A stretch of 53,188 bases of DNA, taken from positions 1 to 53,188 of the forward strand of contig CALKLF010000031.1 in NCBI GenBank assembly GCA_937992175.1, written 5' to 3'. Shown one piece after another: positions 11,101 through 16,510 of this stretch. The notes under the pieces are model-generated. The model was not told the origin of the DNA. It did no database searches and worked only from the letters and a program-made list of their open reading frames with translations. The translations under genes were made by a program, and so were the position numbers. Numbering within the stretch: position 1 is the stretch's first letter; each line of letters starts with the position of its first letter. The stretch is from an uncultured Fimbriimonadales bacterium (GTDB taxonomy: Bacteria; Armatimonadota; Fimbriimonadia; Fimbriimonadales; GBS-DC).

Positions 11101-11761
11101 CGAAGTGTTGGTGCTGGAGAACGACCGCTCGCCTGTGAACCGCTCTCTTAGCATCGTTGGGTGGACCCAAGGGCAGCATGGCACGGTTTCGCAACTGAGC
11201 GAGAGTGTGCTGGTCTATACGCCCAACTCTGGCTATGCTGGTCTAGACTCGTTCACCTACACTATAGCGGATAGCGACGGGTTCCGCGCTACGGCGACCG
11301 TCTACATCTGCGTCGGGCGTGTGACGCTCACAGGAATCGTACGGCTGAACACGCCTGTGTACGACCTCAACACCCGCTTGATATCCGTGCAAGTAGGGCG
11401 TGCGCCTGTCCAGCAGGTTACGCTTCAGGGCAGTGGACGTGAGGGTACCTTCACCCTGCGCGTGCCCGCATTTGGCGAATATGTGGTGAAAGTGAAGCCT
11501 CATGGTGCGCTCCAGCAGACGCGCACTGTGCGTCCTGAAGGAATCGACTTGACCGTGCGCTTTGATGGCGCGGGTGCAGGCTTGCCACTTGGTGATGCGA
11601 ACGGCGACAACTTCATCGATGACGCCGACCTGCTTGAGGTTCTCTTCCAGTTTGGTCAGACTGGATCGAATTTGAGCGGCGATCTAGACGGCAGCGGCGT
11701 GGTTGATGATGCTGACCTACTCATCGTGTTGTTCAACTTCGGCTTGTACGGTAATCCCTAA
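2102..11761 (+). CDS. Giant secreted multidomain protein (NIDO, FnIII-like, CARDB, Big_9, dockerin)
   Basis: 3,219 residues. ATG 2102 is chosen because AGGAGG lies 7 bases upstream and a signal peptide follows (VLIGFLLFLATIVSSWAQ). Visible order, approximate residues: NIDO-like domain 32-219 (APFFADVDTR); then a three-domain module repeated three times from about 229, 538 and 846, each with a beta-sandwich (E/D-G...CxxPV), an FnIII-like domain (PPxI...TSxVEY) and a CARDB domain (ending DExNNT or DENNNV); a putative Ig-like domain 1151-1239; a Big/CarboxypepD-like domain 1240-1332; further CARDB-like stretches; a Gly-rich linker 1795-1825; a Cys-containing region; two OB-like segments around 2600-2780; a cadherin-like Big_9 domain about 2982-3068; and a C-terminal dockerin-type EF-hand pair (DANGDNFIDDADLL, DLDGSGVVDDADLL). 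Probably a cell-surface or matrix adhesin. No sortase signal is seen. Several Cys residues could form disulphides. Confidence 0.85.
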   Translation: MQARTVLIGFLLFLATIVSSWAQQCSRQCPLWDEDIGSIILSGNDDGSVGPIQLPFPVPVYGNTYTQFWINNNGNVTFTGPLSTYTAFAFPNNRGIVIVAPFFADVDTRPAASGKVHYKATNDYVVITWNNVGYYNNRTDKLNRFQLIITRDGYAGFSYANMEWTTGDASGGSGGFGGSPARAGFDAGNGRDALVFWEGNTQQSLQLLCCRTFWYNLRTGLPTEDRYPPDTIIVEGPEEGALVCREPVRFRWTGTDDATAPQDLYFRWRLDGGDWSNWSRNTSVNLTGLSDGEHTFEVQARDLAERIDETPATRTFRFRNDPNPPQISNVRVDAQVDRAVIQWTTDEPSTSQVEYRLQGASSWQRTNLDTNLVTEHTVTITGLQGHQTYEYRVLSRDECGNEAVSGIGTFIVRAADLRPIALQLPSEFWHRIPFEVSWQIKNEGTLVASDWIDRLYFSRDDQLDSSDRFVGDYGYAGLLEPGQSVTRAQNITIPRAWIDEEGTYYIIVVVDATNRVDEGVREENNTLARSFTARDTIPPTVSITRAPAEGALVCTLPVEFAWQGSDDYTPADQLQYRYRVNGGAWTAWSNETQVSLTNLPQGVAVFEVQARDRRENESQVARRSFRVDTQPPVITALRTENLRPISVEVVFATDERSTSRVEYKRSDETEWRSVNASTTLRTTHRALLANLQADSEYQYRAIVRDECGHENVSSTQTFRTPAGADLVVSAANAPTQATANTPFNFSWTVRNQGALRASQAWIDRVYLSQDSTLGNDDRLLAERGYNAGLDAGREVARNAAIVIPADVATGDYYLIVFTDALNAVSETDESNNTRAVAVRVQAVDNPPDTEITEGPDEGGIACSLPIIIRWRGSDAETPADQLQFSYRLDNQPWSDWTNDTEITLNELSDGAHVFMVRARDGAGQADATPAIRRFYVGVNPPQISSPRAQVQQASVVISWGTNIPATSQVEYGTTPALGQSSPQDSQLKQNHSVVLRGLQPNTTYYYRVKSVSACGVESVSELFTFRTGNIPDLTIEPVQIPNEMGTWQTYIFQWRVHNNGQGDAVGEWFDGFYLSSDEQLDANDRLIRWVRRPANLRSGTNYLNAAELRIPTIEPGAYYVILIVDPRNAIHESDENNNVAVYGPVQIVRTDAPVIAEIDDATAEEGVAYRGPTPQLIQGTPPIRWSLQSGPPGMVIDSNGQVSWARPVGNVQPYAITIKAENAAGSDTETWLLTVAPTYRAEAQTDAEVVVAGTPVTITGRAISLATGQPRPNSPVKVRLRIRGLERTLDAVTNAQGEFRVIYVSLPREAGQVELCATHPGDNRFEAQDRFTLIAMYYEPERTQHDLIPFTDYEFTTVLRNAGDTPLGGIQYEILNQPTELFAQVQGPSTLEGLGAGEVRLRVRAETQRDLRGTLVVRAYNAQGVQAQWALQLSIRAPRPVLTITPNQLKAAMLRGDQTLVSFTVRNDGGAPTDPMRVALPNAPWLNLTTNEVIPPLAPGAEAVVTLQLTPAPDLPLGPYNGTIVVGQGLYYGVAVPFRFNCVSNRKGDLAVRVEDEATYWGLDGNENPNRPLVRNAIVQLRHPETNVLLYEAVTESENEPLLIRDLTEGYYTLVVQAPQHATYRQTWLVEGDRVTEVRAFIPREVIRYRWSVRPTDIPDVTIITLEAVFETYVPQPVVTVNPPLVDLSQIEESAQIDFVVENQGLVKAENVELELPSHPNWRFTLLTDQIGDLQPRERRVVPVLVERVEDGGSLSNPPCTIVSGVRWELVCFDRKYYRVPIVWVKAYGNCIGGITGWGGGASGGIGGGGGGWGSGGGTGGGAGNPYFYPPSFEPPQECEPCDPANFEPSQLACSRVDIGQLTGHALNAMITALTQGWVGVESNDTETFAQLCLQTCCNSDGSIGIAGRASAGFSIPLKLNRTSVSVDLSNIDLEPIEVDLPDIGLCRVELNLSGNAEIGVMVSGNLSGSASYTRGCDVGCENNVPTLQAQGNASLTITGGGRAQVEGTASLQCLGTQIRSVQVTGTATAVVQTGASLGFTYDDCKGLRLLRCFEGIFAEFELSLKLRYRLGNEEQEVVLGIPCTRYYFVCPVGNNDDCAPPNDCTNFGCGDYFGQGGLMMDIGDLSGQIEQALRSSLSPYLYRYKMTPVSNMERYLVGEDGDFQPADGEEGVCARVRVQLQQQVVLSRQAFNAELEIANPSDAENVSGVLAFFDIYDAEGNLASDKFAIYPPTLRNINAIDGTGVIAPDTIATINWIIVPRKTAAPQETTRYYVSGVLVYTVAGTTYTVPLLPAPIDVQPDPTLELDYFWQRDVFADDPFTPEVEPSEPFSLGLRMMNTGFGTARNVRVISGQPRIVENERNLPIEFRIIGSQVNDQPITPSLTVNLGDLPPQSTAVARWLMISNFQGRFVGFNATYRHVNPLNDDSLSLIDRVDIHELDHVVRILHPQDDRKPDFLVNATPDPQYLPDVVFNSTGEVHPVQARLDGTVDGPINNARLQTRLTVSNPPQGFVYIRIPDPSGGQHPLLRVVRSDGREILMESNAWTTHRVRRPAGGSPYREDLVHIFDHDSTGVYTLIYGYRHPVNVDAGETKLQRDGVEVRMGGTTGLVVTAVFPDSIYVQSHDRSAGIRVTNVRAREGDWLRIRGTLLTAENGERYVEARETVKVGEGMLDPLGMTIRTLYCGDFHFNPATGEGQRGMAGGAGLNVIGLLVQVSGVVSSTATDHFLMVDGDGRAVKVWLTPGMVAPPAGALARVTGIVSPQRIGNDLYPTIRVRRPEDVQAPLEPLPIHSPATVIRSGWNQFTLGGVPANPNPLSVLSNFDTGDGLANRLRRFEPLSQQWLTWDPNAPQRFGGLLVGEGYQLQSANSLPIQFEGVPFNAIDIWLSLPRQGYTVVGHPFDAPVPWETVKVVDGLQALNMFTAARVQSPPWLDSRATYFDNLSQTSRTMGLPTDNPDSVLMEPWLGYRVETFRDQLALIVSNRAPVAVDDEAATEIGTPVEVLVLENDRSPVNRSLSIVGWTQGQHGTVSQLSESVLVYTPNSGYAGLDSFTYTIADSDGFRATATVYICVGRVTLTGIVRLNTPVYDLNTRLISVQVGRAPVQQVTLQGSGREGTFTLRVPAFGEYVVKVKPHGALQQTRTVRPEGIDLTVRFDGAGAGLPLGDANGDNFIDDADLLEVLFQFGQTGSNLSGDLDGSGVVDDADLLIVLFNFGLYGNP
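2771..3128 (+). repeat. 358-bp duplicated segment, downstream copy
   Basis: The partner of 1595-1952. It lies inside the giant gene and encodes the first beta-sandwich domain plus the start of the first FnIII-like domain. It is in context with related but divergent copies downstream, so this is probably the source copy. Confidence 0.85.
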
Positions 11762-11787
11762 CGCGCGTGCCACAAGTGCCCTTTCTT

Positions 11788-11826
11788 ACCCCAGGTTCCC
11801 CCTAAAATCATGGGGGAACTTGGGGT
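11788..11826. terminator. Strong hairpin after the giant gene
   Basis: ACCCCAGGTTCCCCC (11788-11802) pairs with GGGGGAACTTGGGGT (11812-11826): 15 bp with one G-U, 9-base loop. It lies 26 bases past the stop. There is no T-tract on the plus strand. Confidence 0.65.
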
Positions 11827-11876
11827 AGCGCGTGAATCAGGGCGTTTTGCTCAAGCGAGGGAGCCTGTTGCGATGC

Positions 11877-11884
11877 GGTATACT
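11877..11884 (+). promoter_or_regulatory. Extended -10 of trmFO
   Basis: GGTATACT ends 10 bases before ATG 11895. No Shine-Dalgarno lies between, so the mRNA should be nearly leaderless. Confidence 0.55.
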
Positions 11885-11894
11885 TTCTGATGCT

Positions 11895-13226
11895 ATGCCG
11901 CGCGTCACGGTGATTGGCGGCGGGTTCGCGGGCGTGGAAGCTGCGTGGACTGCCGCTCGGCTCGGAGTGTCGGTTCGCCTCTACGAAATGCGCCCCAAGC
12001 GCAGCACGCCCGCCCACAAAACGGGCTGGCTCGCTGAACTGGTCTGCTCAAACTCCTTTAAGTCGTTGCTGCCCACCACGCCTTCAGGACAGCTGAAATG
12101 GGAGATGGAGCGGCTCGGCTCGCTGGTCATCCCTACCGCGCGCGAGTTTGCGGTACCCGCTGGCGAGGCGTTAGCCGTCGATCGCGAGCCGTTCGCGCAG
12201 GCAATTACGGCACGCATCGAACTCCACCCGCTCATCGAGGTGGTGCGCGAGGAGGTCACGCACATTCCTGACGACCGCCCCCTGATTATCGCCACAGGAC
12301 CGCTTACTTCCGACGCGCTGGCGCAAGAAATCGCCCGTATCACAGGCAAGCACCACCTCTATTTTTACGACGCTGTATCGCCCATCGTGGACGCCAGCAC
12401 TATCAACTACGACCGAGTCTTCTTCGGCAGCCGCCGTGAGAAGGGCGACCCCGCCTACATCAACTGCCCCTTCACCAAAGAGGAATATGAGCGGTTCTGG
12501 CAAGCGATTGTGGAAGCGGAACTAGTTCCCCTGCACGAGTTTGAGGAGCCGCGCTTTTTCGAGGGGTGCGTCCCGCTGGAGGAGCTGGCGGCACGCGGCA
12601 AGGATACTCTCCGCTTCGGACCGCTGAAGCCAGTCGGACTCGTCGATCCATGCACGGGCAAGCGTCCGTACGCCGTGTTGCAGCTGCGCCCAGAGAACAA
12701 CGAGCGCACGCTCTATAGCCTTGTGGCGTGCCAGACGCGCATGAAGTGGGGCGAGCAGAAGCGCGTGTTCCGCCTTGTGCCCGGCTTAGAGAACGCCGAG
12801 TTCGTGCGCTACGGCGTGGTGCATCGCAACACCTATCTCGACTCGCCGCGCCTGCTGCAGCGCACCTTGCAGTTCTGCGAGGATGGCAGGCTGTTTTTCG
12901 CGGGGCAGATGGTCGGCGTAGAGGGCTACATCGAGTCGGCGGCGTCGGGGATTATCGCGGGATTGAATGCGGCGCGGCTCGCGCTGGGCAAGCCCGTCGT
13001 TGCGCCCCCGCCTGAAACCGTCATCGGTTCGCTACTTCACTACATCAGTACTTATCCCCACAAAGACTTTCCGCCGATGAACGCGAACTGGGGACTGCTG
13101 CCAGAACCCGAAGACGCGCCGAAGGACCGCGACCTGCGCCGCCAGCTCAAACTCCAGCGGGCGCGGGAAGCGATGGAGCGCTTCGCGCAGGCGTTGATGC
13201 TGGCACCCCCCGTGCAGACGGTATAA
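11895..13226 (+). CDS. trmFO: Methylenetetrahydrofolate-tRNA-(uracil-5-)-methyltransferase TrmFO
   Basis: 443 residues, the usual length for TrmFO. The enzyme is an FAD-dependent cytosolic protein that uses methylenetetrahydrofolate and NAD(P)H to make ribothymidine at position 54 of tRNA. The sequence shows the N-terminal FAD-binding GGGFAGVEAAW, the family's SNSFKSLL segment, YDAVSPIVD, NCPFTKEEYERF, and the C-terminal GQMVGVEGYIESAASG block. ATG 11895 gives the canonical N terminus MPRVTVIGGG. The in-frame ATG at 11832 would add 21 residues not typical of the family and lies before the -10 box. The gene's stop overlaps the promoter of the TrkA-like gene. Confidence 0.95.
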   Translation: MPRVTVIGGGFAGVEAAWTAARLGVSVRLYEMRPKRSTPAHKTGWLAELVCSNSFKSLLPTTPSGQLKWEMERLGSLVIPTAREFAVPAGEALAVDREPFAQAITARIELHPLIEVVREEVTHIPDDRPLIIATGPLTSDALAQEIARITGKHHLYFYDAVSPIVDASTINYDRVFFGSRREKGDPAYINCPFTKEEYERFWQAIVEAELVPLHEFEEPRFFEGCVPLEELAARGKDTLRFGPLKPVGLVDPCTGKRPYAVLQLRPENNERTLYSLVACQTRMKWGEQKRVFRLVPGLENAEFVRYGVVHRNTYLDSPRLLQRTLQFCEDGRLFFAGQMVGVEGYIESAASGIIAGLNAARLALGKPVVAPPPETVIGSLLHYISTYPHKDFPPMNANWGLLPEPEDAPKDRDLRRQLKLQRAREAMERFAQALMLAPPVQTV

Positions 13227-13227
13227 T
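13220..13227 (+). promoter_or_regulatory. Extended -10 of the TrkA-like gene
   Basis: GGTATAAT overlaps the trmFO stop codon and ends 10 bases before ATG 13238, with no Shine-Dalgarno between. Confidence 0.55.
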
Positions 13228-13237
13228 ACAAGACGCT

Positions 13238-13903
13238 ATGTATGTCATCATCGCGGGCGGCGGCGATATCGGCTATCACCTGACGAAAGCGTTGCACCAG
13301 CACGGCTACGAAGTGCTGCTCATCGAGAAGAACCGCAAGCGGGCGATGGACTTAGCCGACGACCTCGGCGAGCGCGTGATGTACGGCGACGCCTGTGAGG
13401 TGCGCGTGCTGAACGAGGCAGGGGCGCGACGCGCCGATGTGGTGGTCGCCGCCACAGGCGACGACGAAGACAACCTGATTATCAGCCAGCTCGCGCAAAA
13501 CTTTTTCAAGGTCAAGCGCGTGCTGGCGGTGGTGCGCGACCCGCGCCACGAATCGCTCTTCTTCCGACTGGGCATCCACGAAACCGTCTGCAGCACGCGC
13601 TTCATTTTCAATATCCTCGAGCAGGAAGTGGAGTACGGCGAGGTGCTGCCCATCGGCGCGATTATGCGCGGCGATATCGAGGTGATTGAGGCGGAGGTGA
13701 CCCCCGAATCGCCTGTGGCGGGCAAGAGTATCGGCGAGATTGAGCTGCCCCCGAAGACGCTGCTGGCGGCGGTGGCGCGCAACGGGCAACTCACGCTGGG
13801 GCTGGCGAACCTGATTCTGCAGCCGGGCGATACGGTCGTCGCGCTGACCCCGCCGCAACACGAAAAGCAACTCGCGCGCGTGATGCGAGGCACAGCGCGA
13901 TAG
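13238..13903 (+). CDS. trkA: TrkA-family potassium uptake regulatory protein (RCK)
   Basis: 221 residues forming one RCK unit: an N-terminal Rossmann nucleotide-binding domain (MYVIIAGGGDIGYHLTKAL, acidic residue at the end of strand 2 in LLIEKNRKRA, GDACEVRVLNEAGARRADVVVAATGDDEDNL as consecutive elements) and a C-terminal TrkA-C domain (about 135-215, SPVAGKSIGEIELPP, LQPGDTVVALTP). Such subunits bind NAD(H) or ATP/ADP on the cytoplasmic face and gate a TrkH/KtrB potassium channel. The membrane partner is not in this window. The stop abuts the stop of hisI on the other strand with no spacer. Confidence 0.88.
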   Translation: MYVIIAGGGDIGYHLTKALHQHGYEVLLIEKNRKRAMDLADDLGERVMYGDACEVRVLNEAGARRADVVVAATGDDEDNLIISQLAQNFFKVKRVLAVVRDPRHESLFFRLGIHETVCSTRFIFNILEQEVEYGEVLPIGAIMRGDIEVIEAEVTPESPVAGKSIGEIELPPKTLLAAVARNGQLTLGLANLILQPGDTVVALTPPQHEKQLARVMRGTAR

Positions 13904-14281
13904 TTAGCCGTAAATCTTTTCTGGCTCCATCAGCACTGGCTCAACTTCCACCAGTGCGTTGCCCTGCGCCTCACGGTAAAAGCAGCTTCGATGCCCCGTA
14001 TGGCACGCGACGCCGACCTGCTCCACCTGAATCAGCACCGTGTCGGCGTCGCAGTCCACCAGAATCCGCTTCACACGCTGCACATGCCCGCTGGTCTCGC
14101 CCTTGACCCAAAACTGCTGACGCGAACGGCTCCAGTAAGTGCATAGCCCTGTTTCGACTGTGCGTCGCAGCGATTCGCGATTCATGTAGGCGACCATCAG
14201 CACCTGCCTGTTCTCGGCATCCTGAATGATGGCGGGCACGAGACCGTTCGAATCATATTTCAGCGCGTCGATCCAGTCCAT
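13904..14281 (-). CDS. hisI: Phosphoribosyl-AMP cyclohydrolase HisI
   Basis: 125 residues, the monofunctional form without a HisE pyrophosphohydrolase domain. It opens the purine ring of PR-AMP, the third step of histidine synthesis. Diagnostic residues are present: the Mg site DCDAD and the Zn ligands in [13 protein letters not shown], plus [12 protein letters not shown] and THESRSR-type [11 protein letters not shown]. The start is 2 bases after the stop of the PKD/Gly-rich gene, with AGGTGA inside that gene's end, so the two are co-transcribed. Other his genes are not in the window. Confidence 0.95.
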   Translation of the reverse strand: MDWIDALKYDSNGLVPAIIQDAENRQVLMVAYMNRESLRRTVETGLCTYWSRSRQQFWVKGETSGHVQRVKRILVDCDADTVLIQVEQVGVACHTGHRSCFYREAQGNALVEVEPVLMEPEKIYG

Positions 14282-14283
14282 CT

Positions 14284-15309
14284 TCAGTTCACCTGAATCT
14301 CGATTTTGGCGGTTGCAGGCGGTCGGTTGCCGTAGGGATCAGCGATTGTAAGATGGACGGTATAAGTACCGCGCTTGGGGAACCGCCGTCGCACGACATT
14401 GCCGACGCCGTCCACCTGCGATGGGTCGTCGCCGAAGCTCCAGCGATACTCGACGGGCATGCTGACGCCCTCGGCGACACCGAAGAAGATCAGCTCATCG
14501 CCCGACGCGATGCTGAGCCGCGACTGGCTGCGCGAGGTGAACACGGAACCGAAAGTGTTCTGGATTGCCATATAGCCCTGCAGCGGGCCCGTTTCGGAGA
14601 GGGTGCGGATTTCGCCGATGTAAAAGACGCCGGTCGTGTCACCGAACAGCCCCAGCTTCGTGATTTGTCCGTTCGTATCGCGCAGTTCTGTGATGACGCT
14701 CAGCGGCAGGCTAACCGATTGCCAGCCCGATTCGTCGGTGCGCAGGTTCTGCAACGGGAGGAGCGTCTCCGTGCGTTTGCCGTCGCTGGTCTCGAACACG
14801 AGACGCAGCTCGCGCAAGGTGGGTGTTGTGGTCTGCCCACCGCCTGCTGCGGGGCTGCCAAAGCCGCCAGGTTGTTGAGGTCCACCCGCCTCGCCGCCGA
14901 AGCCCGGACCGCCGCGCGGGCCGCCTGCCTCGCCGCCGAAACTAGGACCACCGCGTGAACCGCCGCCGAATCCAGCCAGTCCCCCTGATCCACCCGCTGC
15001 CGCGCCGCTCACGCCCGGAAATCGCAAAGTGAATCGTATTACCTTGTCGGGCGCGTTCAGGTCGGCGCGCAGGTCACGCGGCGTATTGAATACAATCCAG
15101 CCGCCCGACAGGATGCCGCGCGTCAGCACCTTAATCGAGCGGCTCCCCACGAAAGTCGTCTCAGTGCTATCCTCGATGGTTCCAGAACCCCAGCTGCGCA
15201 GCGTGACGCCCGCCTCCTCAGCAGGTTGCCCTGCGTACAGCGTGACATCCGCCATCGCTACACTTATTAGCCCAACCGTCAGTATTCCTGCCCAGAGTAG
15301 CTGTTTCAT
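14284..15309 (-). CDS. Secreted Gly-rich protein with C-terminal PKD domain
   Basis: 341 residues. The start at 15309 (MKQLLWAG) is preferred because GAGG lies 8 bases upstream; ATG 15315 would leave only 2. A signal peptide ([20 protein letters not shown]) is followed by a beta-rich region ([11 protein letters not shown]..., [16 protein letters not shown]) and a Gly/Pro/Gln-rich insert at about 105-165 with [12 protein letters not shown] units. A second beta-rich stretch resembles half of a carbohydrate-binding-like sandwich ([10 protein letters not shown]..., [17 protein letters not shown]). The C terminus is a PKD domain ([14 protein letters not shown]...[15 protein letters not shown]). 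It is probably exported; the function is unknown. Its operon partner hisI is metabolically unrelated. The leader contains the palindrome cluster at 15325-15472. Confidence 0.7.
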   Translation of the reverse strand: MKQLLWAGILTVGLISVAMADVTLYAGQPAEEAGVTLRSWGSGTIEDSTETTFVGSRSIKVLTRGILSGGWIVFNTPRDLRADLNAPDKVIRFTLRFPGVSGAAAGGSGGLAGFGGGSRGGPSFGGEAGGPRGGPGFGGEAGGPQQPGGFGSPAAGGGQTTTPTLRELRLVFETSDGKRTETLLPLQNLRTDESGWQSVSLPLSVITELRDTNGQITKLGLFGDTTGVFYIGEIRTLSETGPLQGYMAIQNTFGSVFTSRSQSRLSIASGDELIFFGVAEGVSMPVEYRWSFGDDPSQVDGVGNVVRRRFPKRGTYTVHLTIADPYGNRPPATAKIEIQVN

Positions 15310-15324
15310 CGTCATAGCCTCGTG

Positions 15325-15472
15325 GCACGGACTTCCAGTCCGTGCATACTCACAGGTAGTACGGACATTCTTGTCCGTGTCCCCGCGCCTAGACAGGACT
15401 GTCCAAGCCACGCCCGTCGCACGGCAGGACTGTCCGTGCCATAAAATCTGTGCTTGGGCGGGACGCCCAAGC
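15325..15472. repeat. Cluster of five short palindromes
   Basis: GCACGGACTtccAGTCCGTGC (15325-15345), ACGGACAttcTTGTCCGT (15361-15378), GACAGGACTGTC (15392-15403), GCACGGCAGGACTGTCCGTGC (15419-15439, imperfect) and GCTTGGGCgggaCGCCCAAGC-type (15452-15472). The same motif families recur at 24302-24351 and 32486-32594. If the -10 at 15484-15491 is used, all five lie in the leader of the PKD/hisI mRNA. Confidence 0.8.
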
Positions 15473-15483
15473 CACAGTTAGAA

Positions 15484-15491
15484 ATTCTACC
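15484..15491 (-). promoter_or_regulatory. Possible -10 of the PKD/hisI operon
   Basis: The minus strand reads GGTAGAAT, one change from the window consensus. It is 174 bases upstream of the start and back-to-back with the thiL promoter. Confidence 0.3.
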
Positions 15492-15497
15492 TGATTC

Positions 15498-15505
15498 GGT
15501 ACACT
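15498..15505 (+). promoter_or_regulatory. Extended -10 of thiL
   Basis: GGTACACT ends 6 bases before ATG 15512, with no Shine-Dalgarno between. This is the shortest gap in the window. Confidence 0.5.
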
Positions 15506-15511
15506 CCTGCC

Positions 15512-16510
15512 ATGCGATTAGACGTGCAACTGCGCGGCGAGAGTGCGCTGATCGAACGAATTGCGCAGAAAACCCACGATCTGCCCTGCGCGGGACGGGT
15601 CGCCGTGATACAGGGCATTGGCGACGATACAGCGGTGTTGCACACAGACTGCCAGACCCTGCTCTGGACGGCGGATATGCTGCTGGAAGGGATCCATTTC
15701 CGCCTCGATTGGATAGACCCCCATTCGCTGGGCTGGAAATCGCTGGCGGTGAACCTGAGCGACATCGCGGCGATGGGCGGCGAGCCAACCGGCGCGCTGC
15801 TGTCGATTGCACTGCCGCGCGAGTGCACGGGCGAATGGCTCGACGCCTTTATCGAAGGGTTCATAGAGTGCGCCCGCGCCTATTCCACCGCGCTTTTAGG
15901 CGGGGATACGAATCGCGCTGAGCAGGTAATTATCGATGTCTCGGTTCTTGGCGTCGTCTCGGGACGCCCCGTGCTGCGAAGCAGTGCGCAGTCAGGCGAT
16001 TGGGTCATGGTCACGGGCGCGCTGGGCGGCTCACGGGCAGGACTGGAGGCGTTGCTGGCTGGCGACACAGCAGGAATCGACCTGACGCCTCACTTCCGAC
16101 CTGCGCCGCGTTTGCAGGTGGGCGCGATCGCACGGGAGCTCGGCGCAACCGCGATGATGGATCTCAGCGACGGACTCGCCGCCGACCTGCCGAAACTGCT
16201 CCGAGCGTCGGGCGTAGGAGCGATTGTCTACATGGCACAGGTTCCCGTGCATCCCGTTGCACTCCACTGGGCGCAGACGCACAGCCTTGACCGCGCATTG
16301 TTTGCGATTGCAGGAGGGGAAGATTACGAGTTGCTCATCACCGCACCGCCTGCTGCCGCACAGCGACTGCTGAAAGAGATTCCCCGTCAGGCAGGCGTTC
16401 CGCTGAGCGTGATTGGGGAAGTGATCGCGGCGCGCGAACTCTGGCTGGAGCATCCCGACGGCAGACGCGAATCGTTCGCCGTTGCAGGCTGGGATCACTT
16501 CACGGTTTGA
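15512..16510 (+). CDS. thiL: Thiamine-monophosphate kinase ThiL
   Basis: 332 residues. It phosphorylates thiamine monophosphate to thiamine diphosphate with ATP, the last step of cofactor synthesis. The family blocks are visible: GESALIERI, the Mg/ATP site GIGDDTAVL, TADMLLEGIHFRLDW, LAVNLSDIAAMGGEPTGALLSI, GGDTNRA, MMDLSDGLAADL and AGGEDYELLITAP. The start has a -10 box 6 bases away and no Shine-Dalgarno. The last 11 bases overlap the end of nuoN on the opposite strand. No TPP riboswitch is seen upstream. Confidence 0.95.
   Translation: MRLDVQLRGESALIERIAQKTHDLPCAGRVAVIQGIGDDTAVLHTDCQTLLWTADMLLEGIHFRLDWIDPHSLGWKSLAVNLSDIAAMGGEPTGALLSIALPRECTGEWLDAFIEGFIECARAYSTALLGGDTNRAEQVIIDVSVLGVVSGRPVLRSSAQSGDWVMVTGALGGSRAGLEALLAGDTAGIDLTPHFRPAPRLQVGAIARELGATAMMDLSDGLAADLPKLLRASGVGAIVYMAQVPVHPVALHWAQTHSLDRALFAIAGGEDYELLITAPPAAAQRLLKEIPRQAGVPLSVIGEVIAARELWLEHPDGRRESFAVAGWDHFTV

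Noticed and set aside
13904-14281. HisIE fusion
   Set aside because: The protein ends at 125 residues, with no room for the PRA-PH domain.
15480-15511. TPP riboswitch before thiL
   Set aside because: ACCTGAT at 15490-15496 recalls the 3' part of the TPP aptamer, but the paired CTGAGA block and helices are absent and the promoter box sits directly after it.
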